From Plasticicumulans acidivorans (GTDB taxonomy: Bacteria; Pseudomonadota; Gammaproteobacteria; Competibacterales; Competibacteraceae), in NCBI RefSeq assembly GCF_003182095.1, contig NZ_QGTJ01000001.1, positions 555,878-619,877 of the forward strand: a stretch of DNA of 64,000 nucleotides, written 5' to 3'. The notes below the pieces were generated by a model. That model did no database searches. It had not been told where the DNA came from and worked only from the letters and a program-made list of their open reading frames with translations. The position numbers and the translations under genes are program-made. Below are positions 54,951 to 62,492 of the stretch, piece by piece. Each line of letters begins with the position of its first letter. Within the stretch, counting starts at the first letter, position 1.

Positions 54951-54980
54951 ATCATAGACACAGCAGCCACAGCCTGACAA
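54951..54980 (-). promoter_or_regulatory. Putative late promoter (PR'-like)
   Basis: Minus strand: TTGTCA (54980-54975), 18-nt spacer, TATGAT (54956-54951). It starts 10 nt after the end of the Q-like gene and reads into the hairpin, terminator and late genes. Confidence 0.7.
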
Positions 54981-54990
54981 CCCTCCCCAC

Positions 54991-55398
54991 TCACCCCCGC
55001 AGTAACGACCGGCCCGCCAACACCAACCCCAGCGCTATCCGTGCTCCGCGCAGACGCGCATGCCACCGCACTGGTCCAGCCCAGCTGACGCTGAGCATCA
55101 GACAGACCCTGCGAGGAGGCTGGCCCTCCACGTAGACCAGCCTCAGCAACGCGCGCTCGTACTCCGGCACACGTCGCATCGCTACTTCAACAGCCTCTGC
55201 ATCGAGCGCGTCGACGGGAACATGCACTGACTGAATCGATGACTCCCACCGCGGCGCGCGATAGAGCCGCTCAGCCGATGCACACCGGCCTGCGCCACCA
55301 CGCTCACTGCACAGCCAACGAGCCCAGTTGATGAGGCGCTCGTCCACCGTCGACTCTGACCAACCACTCGACAACATCACATCAGCCGCGACAGCCAT
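54991..55398 (-). CDS. Q-like/sigma-like phage late regulator
   Basis: 135 residues from the ATG at 55398 with GGAGG upstream. The N-terminal segment MLSSGWSESTVDERLINWAR, then DALDAEAVEVAMRRVPEYER and LRLVYVEGQPPRRVCLMLSV resemble phage antiterminators with a sigma-region-4-like helix-turn-helix. Position immediately before the late promoter agrees with Q. It overlaps the upstream gene by 17 nt. Not a confident family match. Confidence 0.65.
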   Translation of the reverse strand: MAVAADVMLSSGWSESTVDERLINWARWLCSERGGAGRCASAERLYRAPRWESSIQSVHVPVDALDAEAVEVAMRRVPEYERALLRLVYVEGQPPRRVCLMLSVSWAGPVRWHARLRGARIALGLVLAGRSLLRG

Positions 55399-56416
55399 CG
55401 ACCATCCTCCGCAGACCCACCGCCGCCAGCAGAGCAGAGCGGCCAGATTCACCAACCGACCGCTTCACCAACCGATCGGATCGCTCGCCAATCGGCACCA
55501 ACACCGGACTCGCCCGCTCAGCCGCAGCCACGGCTGCCGCCATCCGTCGCCGCCGATCACGCTCAGCGGCAATCTCCGCACCAGACTCCGCCGCAAATGT
55601 CCCCGCTTGAGCTCTCCGCACCAGACCGTGCAGATACGCCAGCCGGTCCCGCACGACTCCACGCACTATTGCGGCCGCCCACTCGTCCGCAATCTGCTGC
55701 GCTAGCCCGGGATCAAACTCGCGCAGGAGCCGCGCAGCCGCCGTCCGCTGTGCAGGGCGCAGTTCGGGCAACTCAATGGGAACAGGCGGAGCCATACCGA
55801 TCAGCGGCAGCTCTCGCTGAGCGGAAGCTGATCGTCTTTGATCTTCATCACCACCACACAGCTGTGGATCGGGTGGCGGCGCGGTAGTGGTGGTTTTATT
55901 ACCGGATACCGGAGGCCGTGGCGGCCTGACGCCGAGGCGGCGCGTCGGCCTATCCTCGCACAGCGCCGCTAACTGATTGATCTCACTATTAACAAACCCA
56001 TCATCAGTAGAGGCTTTCCAGCGTGGCGGCCTAGTGGCGGCCTGAATCTGGACAGACGATTCCACCGCCGGCGTCAGATCTGTTTCCGCGAGCAGAAACC
56101 GCACTATCAAGCGCAGCCGTGGCGATCGATCACCCTGCTGTAACCGAGAACAGCGCTGGATCAGGCCAGCGCGCTCCAGCGCTGCCAACAACCGCTTTAT
56201 TTGGTCATCACTCGCCGACGGCGCTGTCGCAACGCCAGGAACAGGATCGATACCCAGCACCTCGCGGAATTGCTGGTACGTGATGCGCCGAGCGCGGCCC
56301 GCCACACCGGTGCGGTAGTCCATACACGGGCGCAGCCCCATCAGGTACAGCACACGCGCCGCATACGGCAGCCCGCGCAGCGCATCCAACTCGGCATCAC
56401 AGATGCGCACGCTCAT
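55382..56416 (-). CDS. Phage early protein with winged-helix N-terminus, possibly replication initiator
   Basis: 344 residues from the ATG at 56416 overlapping the upstream stop. The N-terminal 125 residues have a replication-O-like layout (VRICDAELDALRGLPYAARV, RARRITYQQFREVLGI, DDQIKRLLAALERAGLIQRC, a winged HTH). A low-complexity linker with KTTTTAPPPDPQ and a helical C-terminus follow. It may bind the phage origin. A cryptic binding region inside the gene, such as repeated iterons, was not found. Confidence 0.6.
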   Translation of the reverse strand: MSVRICDAELDALRGLPYAARVLYLMGLRPCMDYRTGVAGRARRITYQQFREVLGIDPVPGVATAPSASDDQIKRLLAALERAGLIQRCSRLQQGDRSPRLRLIVRFLLAETDLTPAVESSVQIQAATRPPRWKASTDDGFVNSEINQLAALCEDRPTRRLGVRPPRPPVSGNKTTTTAPPPDPQLCGGDEDQRRSASAQRELPLIGMAPPVPIELPELRPAQRTAAARLLREFDPGLAQQIADEWAAAIVRGVVRDRLAYLHGLVRRAQAGTFAAESGAEIAAERDRRRRMAAAVAAAERASPVLVPIGERSDRLVKRSVGESGRSALLAAVGLRRMVDGCRG

Positions 56417-56628
56417 GGTTCGCCCCCACTGCGCACTCGCCACAGCGCTTGCAGCCGCTCACGCAGCGCGTCTGCCGATCCGTGCCGCTGCTCCCACCGC
56501 TCCAGAAAATCGCGTCTCTTCTGCAACGGCCAGGCAGCGATCGTCTGCGCCAAATCATCGAGGCGCCGCGCCGAATCCCGCTCGATGTACTCAAGCAGCT
56601 CGTCCACCGTCGCAAACAGCAAAATCAT
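56413..56628 (-). CDS. Small early phage protein (71 aa)
   Basis: 71 residues, all-helical, MILLFATVDELLEYIERDSA and RLQALWRVRSGGEP. The ATG overlaps the CII-like stop and its own stop overlaps the next start, so it belongs to the early operon. Function unknown. Confidence 0.65.
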   Translation of the reverse strand: MILLFATVDELLEYIERDSARRLDDLAQTIAAWPLQKRRDFLERWEQRHGSADALRERLQALWRVRSGGEP

Positions 56629-57110
56629 CGCGCTTCTCCCGCACGCACCGAGCGCAATGCCGGGGCCGGTGTCGGCTGTGTCGGCTGTGTCGCATTGCGC
56701 GCCGCATGAGCAGACGCGACGAGCTCATCGAGGATGAGCTGAATGGCACCGGACTCAGCCGGCGTAATGCGGCCATCCTTGAGGGCATCGACGATCTCGG
56801 TGGCGACCCGACCGACCTGCACGGCCAGATCAGCAGCGGCGGTGAGTGGGCACCCCGGCTCGTGCAGCTCCGCGGGCCGCAGCGCCAGACCATGCCGCGC
56901 CGCGAGCACTTCAAGCACGCGACTATCGCCGGTGATGCTAATCAGCGCATCAAGGTCGGCGACCGTCATCTCATTGCGGCCGCCGCCGCTGGCCTTGGCG
57001 TACATGACCGCAGCGCTACGGCCCATCTGCTCGGCCAATCTGGCAACGCCGGCAGGATATTGGTGCACCGTGTCATACACAGCGCGCTGTATATCGTGAT
57101 GCGGGTCCAC
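56625..57110 (-). CDS. Phage regulatory CII-family protein
   Basis: 161 residues with a GTG start at 57110. DIQRAVYDTVHQYPAGVARL, AEQMGRSAAVMYAKASGGGR, MTVADLDALISITGDSRVLE match the phage regulatory CII family (HTH). It may act as a transcription activator in the lysis-lysogeny choice. Located downstream of cro as in lambda-like early regions. Confidence 0.85.
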   Translation of the reverse strand: MDPHHDIQRAVYDTVHQYPAGVARLAEQMGRSAAVMYAKASGGGRNEMTVADLDALISITGDSRVLEVLAARHGLALRPAELHEPGCPLTAAADLAVQVGRVATEIVDALKDGRITPAESGAIQLILDELVASAHAARNATQPTQPTPAPALRSVRAGEAR

Positions 57111-57212
57111 TACGGCGAGCCTCGTATTATTGGATACGACTATCGAGATTGCGCCGATGATTTCGGCACACGTCCTGGTGTTCCTGAAGTCGCAGCAGCC
57201 GGGCGCAGGGTG

Positions 57213-57488
57213 TCAGGCAGCATGGCTCTTGGCCTCGCTGGGACGAGGCGCAGCGGCGGGTTCACCGAGCGGCGGCAGCCAGTCGGGGTCTGGATAGATA
57301 TCAGGACGCATCTGGTGTGGCGTCACGGTGCCGTGCGTAGCCCGGTAGATCGGCAGCACGCGCTCAGCGGGGATGCCAGTCACAAGCCACTTCCGGACGG
57401 CTTGCACTGTGACGCCAAGGGTCCTGGCCATTCCGGACTGCCCTTTGACGGCCTCAATTGCAGCTAGGAGTGCAGCGGTGTCGTTCAT
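57213..57488 (-). CDS. Cro-like repressor
   Basis: 91 residues from the ATG at 57488. NDTAALLAAIEAVKGQSGMA with the YdaS-like HTH GMARTLGVTVQAVRKWLVTG IP (residues 20-43) is followed by a Pro/Ala tail. It is divergent from cI and shares the operator cluster. Its start codon lies 13 bp from the nearest operator, so it can be repressed by CI. Confidence 0.88.
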   Translation of the reverse strand: MNDTAALLAAIEAVKGQSGMARTLGVTVQAVRKWLVTGIPAERVLPIYRATHGTVTPHQMRPDIYPDPDWLPPLGEPAAAPRPSEAKSHAA

Positions 57489-57500
57489 GAACACCAGTAT

Positions 57501-57572
57501 TGAACCGATAGTTCACAACAGTCAAGCACTGATAGTACAGCAAACAATGCGGCACCATGAACCAATGGTTCA
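57501..57572. promoter_or_regulatory. cI/cro operator cluster (three sites)
   Basis: Three matches to TGAAC-N5-GTTCA: TGAACCGATAGTTCA (57501-57515), a degenerate AGCACTGATAGTACA (57525-57539, 11 of 15 with the first) and TGAACCAATGGTTCA (57558-57572). Centres are 24 and 33 bp apart. The third overlaps the candidate cI start codons. Confidence 0.82.
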
Positions 57573-58482
57573 TGAACTTGATGCACGACAAGCCTTTTCG
57601 ACTCGCTTACATCAGGCACTCGACGCGCTCGGGTTACCTATGCGCGGGCGTGCCACTTGGCTTCATGACAGGACAGGGCTTTCCCAAAAAGCGGTCGGAA
57701 AATGGCTCAACGCCGAGTCGATGCCTGACACCAAGCGGTTGGAAGGACTAGCAAAACTGCTGAGCGTTGACGCACGTTGGCTGTTGTCTGGGCTGGGCGA
57801 AATGGGCGGACACAATGTCCGCGAAGATATGCCTGCCTCTGATCTTTCCGCCTTCACCGCCTCTCTCCCCGCACGCATCCGCTCCGCCCGCCTGGCCCGC
57901 GGCTACACCGTCGAACACGCCGCCACTGTGGTGGGCGTCACAGCGGCGCGGTGGGAGGCGTGGGAACGTGGCGATGATCTACCACCGCCACCACGGCTGG
58001 CACTGATTTCAGGAGCGCTGGGCGTTGAACTCGACCAGACCCCCGAGCCAACGAACATCGAGCCATACCGACCTGGCCCGTTCACACACGTTCGGCGCAT
58101 ACCGGTGGTTTCGTTCGTCACCGCCGGGGCGTGGACTGAAGTGCGTGAGCGATTGCCGGACAATCTGGAGTGCATCGACGCCGAGGACGTCAGCGCAGCC
58201 GCATTCGCCGTGCGCGTCGTGGGCGATTCGATGACGCCACTGTTTCCAGCCGGCACCACGCTCGTGGTAGACCCCGAAGCCAGAAAACAAATGGACGAAA
58301 TGGTTGATCGTTTCGTTGTTGCTCGCCTACCAAACAATAACGAAGCCACATTCAAGCAGCTCGTCAAAGACGCCGGCACCTTTTTCCTAAAACCTCTGAA
58401 CTGCGTGTACCCGCTAATTCGGGTGACAGAAGACTGCGAGATTGTCGGTGTTGTGGTGGAGTCTCGGCAAATCTGGAGATGA
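57547..58482 (+). CDS. CI-type repressor with two HTH domains and S24 peptidase domain
   Basis: 311 residues (an alternative start is 57565; no ribosome site at either). Two separate XRE-type helix-turn-helix domains are visible: residues 17-80 (GLSQKAVGKWLNAESMPDTK) and 107-162 (EHAATVVGVTAARWEAWERG). The C-terminal LexA/S24 domain has an Ala-Gly cleavage site (VTAG-AW, 193-194), Ser228 in VGDSMTP and Lys270 in ATFKQLV. It keeps the prophage silent and should self-cleave under RecA stimulation. Confidence 0.92.
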   Translation: MRHHEPMVHELDARQAFSTRLHQALDALGLPMRGRATWLHDRTGLSQKAVGKWLNAESMPDTKRLEGLAKLLSVDARWLLSGLGEMGGHNVREDMPASDLSAFTASLPARIRSARLARGYTVEHAATVVGVTAARWEAWERGDDLPPPPRLALISGALGVELDQTPEPTNIEPYRPGPFTHVRRIPVVSFVTAGAWTEVRERLPDNLECIDAEDVSAAAFAVRVVGDSMTPLFPAGTTLVVDPEARKQMDEMVDRFVVARLPNNNEATFKQLVKDAGTFFLKPLNCVYPLIRVTEDCEIVGVVVESRQIWR

Positions 58483-58485
58483 TCA

Positions 58486-59163
58486 ATGATGAGCTTGTGG
58501 CGAGTAATTCTGATCAGCGCAATTTCCACCACGGCGCTCGCGGAAGAGCCACCAGTTTCATGCCGCGTCGTAGGCGTACACGACGGCGACACACTTACCT
58601 GCCTGACCGCTGATCAGCGGCAGATTAAGGTCAGGCTAGGTGAAATTGACGCCCCTGAAATTAAACAACCGTGGGGGGATCGCTCGAAGCAGGGGCTTTC
58701 AAATCTGTGCTTTGGTCGACAGGCAACGCTTAACGTACAGGATACCGATCGCTATGGCCGAACTGTCGCAAGAGTAATCTGCGATGGACGTGACGCAAAT
58801 GTCGAACAACTGCATGCTGGCTTGGCGTGGCTTTATCGGCAGTACCTGCGTGACACCGCACTGATCGCAATCGAGCAGGAATCGATCAAGGCAAAGCGTG
58901 GGTTATGGGGGGATGCGCAACCGATCCCTCCATGGGAGTGGCGGCGAGGAATACGCGAAAATGGACAGCCAGCGCAACCTCCGAGTCCAGCCGCTCCGAT
59001 CACTAAACCGGACGCTCCTCTATCGACGTTTACGTGTTCTGGAAAAACGCGTTGTGGGCAGATGACCTCATGCGCTGAGGCTAGATTTTACCTTGAGCAA
59101 TGTGGAGTTATCCGCCTCGATGGCGATCATGATGGAACGCCGTGCGAATCGATCTGCCGGTAG
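58486..59163 (+). CDS. Thermonuclease with C-terminal Excalibur domain
   Basis: 225 residues. Signal peptide (SLWRVILISAISTTALAE, about 1-20), then a staphylococcal-nuclease fold: SCRVVGVHDGDTLTCLTA, VRLGEIDAPEIKQPWGDRSK and DTDRYGRTVARVICDGRDAN contain the Asp and Arg/Glu/Arg active residues. The end has an Excalibur calcium-binding domain, TSCAEARFYLEQCGVIRLDG and GDHDGTPCESICR. The start lies 3 nt after the cI stop, so it is made in the lysogen. Confidence 0.9.
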   Translation: MMSLWRVILISAISTTALAEEPPVSCRVVGVHDGDTLTCLTADQRQIKVRLGEIDAPEIKQPWGDRSKQGLSNLCFGRQATLNVQDTDRYGRTVARVICDGRDANVEQLHAGLAWLYRQYLRDTALIAIEQESIKAKRGLWGDAQPIPPWEWRRGIRENGQPAQPPSPAAPITKPDAPLSTFTCSGKTRCGQMTSCAEARFYLEQCGVIRLDGDHDGTPCESICR

Positions 59164-59173
59164 CGCTACTTCC

Positions 59174-60847
59174 ATGACAACGACTCTGGAAGCAATCGAA
59201 CTGGCATCGATCAAGGCTGTTTCCACCCGCATATGGCTCGACGACTGCAACCGGCCGCTGGCATCGCCAGTCTGGAAAGTGGCGCTCGCCACCGAATCCG
59301 GCCGCGCCAACGCCTTCCTGAAGCTCCTGCCCGCACACCAGTTGATCAGCGAAGCCGTCTGCACGCTGCTCGGGCGCGCCGTCGGCCTCGATCTGCCGCG
59401 CGGCTTTCTCGTCGAAGCCACCCCGGACACCTTGCCCGATGCCGACTGGCAGCCCGGCGAAGCGGCGCGGCTCGGCTTCGGCAGTGAGGACGCCGAGTTC
59501 CAGAGCTTCGCCTTTGCCATCCACCACGGCAGCGCCGCCATCGAGCGCGAGCTGATGCAGTGGCAAGGACTCGCCCCGCTCGCGTTCTTCGACGAATGGG
59601 TGGCGAACACCGACCGCCACTTCCGCAACCTGCTCTACCGCGGCGGCGAGTTCATACCCATCGACCACAGTCACGCGCTGACCGGCCATGACTGGACTCC
59701 TGAGCGCCTCACGCCAAGCGCCACTGTGGTCAATCAGATGCTCACATTCGCGACCCGCTACCTGAGCGAACACCAGCGCTTTCAGTGGCGACGCAGCGCA
59801 GCCGACTGCACCGCCGGTTACCACCGCGTGCCACTCGACGAGCTGGCCGAGTATGCAGAGCTAGAACGTTACGCCACGCCCAAACAAACGCTGGCGGTGC
59901 TGGACTTTTTGCGGCGCCGAATCTTTCATGTGCCCAAGCTTGCCGCCGGCAAGCTCGGACTTCCGGAACTGGATTTCTGGCCGCACATGAAAACGCACCG
60001 CGCTTTCCCATCGCCCGGCGCTTATCGCGCCCAGTGGGCGCCCGTATACCTCGAACCCATCATCGGCTCGGGAGAGCGCTTGACGGTTGGCATTCTGGTG
60101 CTTGGCGCCGACGGCCAGCGCCAGGTTGCGCCAGTGCTGCGCGAGGACCAAGTCTCTACGCTCTGGGGTGAACAGGGTCGTGGGCTACTTAGAAGCATCG
60201 ACCTGTGCCTGAACGTGCTACGCGAACACCTGAGCGATGGCGGCGATCTCGATCGCTGGCCGGCGCCCTTCGCCGGCGTCTGCATCGGGCCGCTCAAACC
60301 GGCGCGCGGCGACGACGCCATCGATGTGCTGCGCACTGGTATGAGCTTTTCCGCCTGCTTCTCGACACTGGAGCAAGGCATCGAGGAAACCGCCGAAGAC
60401 GACGACACGGAAGACCCGTGGCCGAAGCAGGTACATGCCGCCGTGCAGGCGCGTGTCCCAAGCCTGTCCGGAAATTTCAACAAACAGATCAAAACCGCCA
60501 CCGCCGCCCGCCCGACACCAGTCGGCTACCTGAGTACCCGGCTCGCCGCCAACCTTGGCAAACTCATTCCCGGTCCGCGCCTCGGCGAGTTCGTGAAAAC
60601 CGCGAAGGTTAAGGCACTGAACCTCGTCATCGTGCGTGATCTCGAACCGTGCCAGCGCCAGTTCGAACTACTGATCTTCCGCCCGCGCGAGGACGACCCA
60701 AGCTACACGGCTCGGCAGATGAAAAACCTCAGGGGCGCGCTGCTCGAACTTAAAGAAGCGGGCAATCACCACGAGCTGCGCGTGGTGGAAGTGCTCGACG
60801 CCGCTCAGGCAGCCGACAGGATCATCCGGGCCGAGGCGGCGGCGTAG
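59174..60847 (+). CDS. HipA-like kinase fused to an uncharacterised C-terminal domain
   Basis: 557 residues from the ATG at 59174 (no clear ribosome site; in-frame ATGs upstream lie inside the nuclease gene). The N-terminal 175 residues show HipA-like kinase landmarks: Lys50 in NAFLKLLP, Glu60, the catalytic loop EWVANTDRHFRNLLY (Asp147, Asn152) and metal Asp164 in FIPIDHSHALTG. From about residue 275 a second region (FPSPGAYRAQWAPVYLEPII, later FNKQIKTATAARP and QRQFELLIFRPREDD) is unrecognised. It probably phosphorylates a host target. Its place in the cI unit suggests it is expressed in the lysogen. Confidence 0.75.
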   Translation: MTTTLEAIELASIKAVSTRIWLDDCNRPLASPVWKVALATESGRANAFLKLLPAHQLISEAVCTLLGRAVGLDLPRGFLVEATPDTLPDADWQPGEAARLGFGSEDAEFQSFAFAIHHGSAAIERELMQWQGLAPLAFFDEWVANTDRHFRNLLYRGGEFIPIDHSHALTGHDWTPERLTPSATVVNQMLTFATRYLSEHQRFQWRRSAADCTAGYHRVPLDELAEYAELERYATPKQTLAVLDFLRRRIFHVPKLAAGKLGLPELDFWPHMKTHRAFPSPGAYRAQWAPVYLEPIIGSGERLTVGILVLGADGQRQVAPVLREDQVSTLWGEQGRGLLRSIDLCLNVLREHLSDGGDLDRWPAPFAGVCIGPLKPARGDDAIDVLRTGMSFSACFSTLEQGIEETAEDDDTEDPWPKQVHAAVQARVPSLSGNFNKQIKTATAARPTPVGYLSTRLAANLGKLIPGPRLGEFVKTAKVKALNLVIVRDLEPCQRQFELLIFRPREDDPSYTARQMKNLRGALLELKEAGNHHELRVVEVLDAAQAADRIIRAEAAA

Positions 60848-60880
60848 TCACCCTGAGTAACGCCGGCCCCGACCAACCAA

Positions 60881-60903
60881 CCCCGCCCCGGCGGGGTTTT
60901 TCA
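60881..60903 (+). terminator. Terminator after the HipA-like gene
   Basis: CCCCGCC-CC-GGCGGGG followed by T5 on the plus strand; it ends the cI-nuclease-kinase transcript. Confidence 0.85.
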
Positions 60904-60930
60904 TGCCGCGGCGAAGGCGATCGCGCGTGA

Positions 60931-60955
60931 AGTCGTCAAGGAATGCTTGACGACT
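60931..60955. repeat. Perfect 10-bp inverted repeat
   Basis: AGTCGTCAAG-GAATG-CTTGACGACT. No T-run. It lies at the 3' side of a broken antitoxin-like ORF and may be an operator or a recombination scar. Confidence 0.75.
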
Positions 60956-60987
60956 GGCACCGAAGGCCCGCGCCAGGCGCGCGACCA

Positions 60988-61170
60988 TCACAGCTCTGCC
61001 AGCCGCTCCAGCGTATCCGGGTGCTCGCGCGTAGCGCGGATCAGCGCGGCATCCACCGCCGGCAGCGGCCGGTGCTCCAGCCGGTGCGCGCGCAGCGTCA
61101 CCTTGCCCTCGCGCTGCTCGCGCATCGCCTCGATGCCTTCCATCAGTTCGCCGAAGATGTCGCGCTTCAT
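60988..61170 (-). pseudogene. Antitoxin-like XRE protein with internal deletion
   Basis: 60 codons. MKRDIFGELMEGIEAMREQR and GKVTLRAHRLEH match the N-terminus of small HTH antitoxins of the HigA/NadS kind. LIRATREHPDTLERLAEL matches their C-terminus, but the HTH region between them (about 35-40 residues) is gone. No toxin is adjacent. It may be a non-functional relic or a DNA-binding-dead variant. Confidence 0.55.
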
Positions 61171-61346
61171 CGCCCTGCACTCCTTGTGATAGCCGACACC
61201 GATACGTCGATCGTAGCGCGCTCAACAGTACTGTGAGCGCGCATTGGGCCAGTCGCTACACGCATACGCTACAACCACCGCGCCTCTGTGGGCGCCTGAG
61301 CTAGAGCGTAGCTGGCTGGCGTGGTTCCAAAATTACACCGATAAAT

Positions 61347-61389
61347 TGAACTATTAGTTCTTGACAATTTGAACCATTAGTTCACTATT
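61347..61389 (+). promoter_or_regulatory. Second CI-operator pair overlapping a promoter for the replication operon
   Basis: TGAACTATTAGTTCT (61347-61361) and TGAACCATTAGTTCA (61370-61384), centres 23 bp apart, the same consensus as at cI/cro. TTGACA (61361-61366) lies between them, with ACTATT (61384-61389) as a weak -10 after 17 nt, so CI binding would block the promoter. Confidence 0.8.
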
Positions 61390-61428
61390 TCCCCATCCCG
61401 CCCGCCGGGCGGCCTGATGGGGAACGCC

Positions 61429-61776
61429 ATGCAAGACCAACACATCACCGGCGCCGATCTAATCGGCTCCGAGCGCCGTCGGCAAATAGAGAGCGAAAGA
61501 TTCTCTGCCGAGCACGACGACGTGCACACCAGAGATGAGCTGGCTTGGGCAGCCATCTGTTACGTGATCCCGCCCAAAAAGAGACAGATGTCTGTCTGCG
61601 GAATGTGTTGGGGGTGGAAACCACAGTACTGGCCTGAGTCCTGGTCCACGGAATGGTGGAAGCCTGGAGCAGGAAACCTCGAAGGCCGAATCAGCGAGCT
61701 GGTCAAGGCCGGAGCACTGATTGCCGCCGAGATCGACCGGCTGAAGCGCGCAGGCGTTTTCGACCCGTCCATCTGA
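61429..61776 (+). CDS. Conserved phage protein (115 aa)
   Basis: 115 residues from the ATG at 61429 (GGGG upstream). ERRRQIESERFSAEHDDVHT, AWAAICYVIPP and WWKPGAGNLEGRISELVKAG with ALIAAEIDRLKRAG at the end form a pattern common in phage early regions. Function unknown. It is the first gene of the replication operon behind the CI-controlled promoter. Confidence 0.8.
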   Translation: MQDQHITGADLIGSERRRQIESERFSAEHDDVHTRDELAWAAICYVIPPKKRQMSVCGMCWGWKPQYWPESWSTEWWKPGAGNLEGRISELVKAGALIAAEIDRLKRAGVFDPSI

Positions 61777-61818
61777 CCTGCCAAATATCCGGCGAGCCAG
61801 CTGGATAGGAGAGATGAA

Positions 61819-62148
61819 ATGCCCCACTACACCACTCTTGAAGCACGAAAAAAGTTATGCCCATTCATGGGTAAACACTGCCTTACCGCCGAATGCAGCG
61901 CCTGGCAGTGGGATGAAGAGGGTCAGCCTGGGCGCAGGTTTATCGACGCCGTGGTCCTCAATGCACAGGAGGAAGTCGAGGCGAAAGGAGGCCTCTTTGG
62001 AGCCTCCACGCGAGGCCTGGAGTTTGTCCCTGCTGACTGCATCAGCGGCAGCGGGGCGGGGTGGATTGAGCCACTACATGAATACCACGCCCGCTGCACA
62101 GGGTTTTGCGGAGCTTTTCCGCAGACCTCCACCCGGGTGCCGCAGTGA
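61819..62148 (+). CDS. Small cysteine-containing phage protein
   Basis: 109 residues with AGGAG before the ATG. LEARKKLCPFMGKHCLTAEC and AWQWDEE, with further Cys in the C-terminal part (ADCISGS, ARCTGFCGAF), suggest a metal-binding protein. The ending overlaps the CsrA-like start. Family not recognised with certainty. Confidence 0.65.
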   Translation: MPHYTTLEARKKLCPFMGKHCLTAECSAWQWDEEGQPGRRFIDAVVLNAQEEVEAKGGLFGASTRGLEFVPADCISGSGAGWIEPLHEYHARCTGFCGAFPQTSTRVPQ

Positions 62149-62492
62149 TGAGTGGCCTCGTGCTCACCCGCCGGATCGGCCAGCGGCTGATGCTTGGCCT
62201 CCCCGCGACGCACGTGCTGAGCGTGCGCGCCATTACAGCTCGCGCCGCTGTCGTGTTGATCGTCCCCCTCCTGCACGGCGGGCCGACTGTTCACCAGGTC
62301 TCGCGTGGCGGCAGCGGCGTCGAGGCACTGCCAGGACTGATCCTGTCACTCGACACCGTCTACCGTGCGAATGACGTCGTTGAGCGCCGCGTCGCTCAGC
62401 TACGCCTGCAGGCCATCCGCGCGCGAGTCCCAATCTGGCGCGAAGAGCTGTACGACGACGTGCTCGCCGGTGTGCTGGGAGCGGCAGCATGA
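62148..62492 (+). CDS. CsrA-like protein interrupted by an insertion
   Basis: 114 residues. MSGLVLTRRIGQRLMLG matches CsrA strand 1 (LTRR). Residues 82-108, VAQLRLQAIRARVPIWREEL and YDDVLAGV, match CsrA strands 3-5 with the RNA-binding Arg of the R-E-E motif. Between them is about 45-50 extra residues including HGGPTVHQVSRGGSG. CsrA proteins bind GGA motifs in RNA. The start overlaps the previous stop and the end overlaps the next start. Confidence 0.6.
   Translation: MSGLVLTRRIGQRLMLGLPATHVLSVRAITARAAVVLIVPLLHGGPTVHQVSRGGSGVEALPGLILSLDTVYRANDVVERRVAQLRLQAIRARVPIWREELYDDVLAGVLGAAA

Noticed and set aside
59093..59174. Start of the HipA-like gene at 59093
   Set aside because: It would overlap the nuclease gene by 71 nt and adds residues without homology; 59174 begins just before the conserved part.
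60848..61225. 125-codon minus-strand frame
   Set aside because: Alternative frame across the antitoxin-like relic, Arg/Ala/Gly-rich with no features except at its very end.
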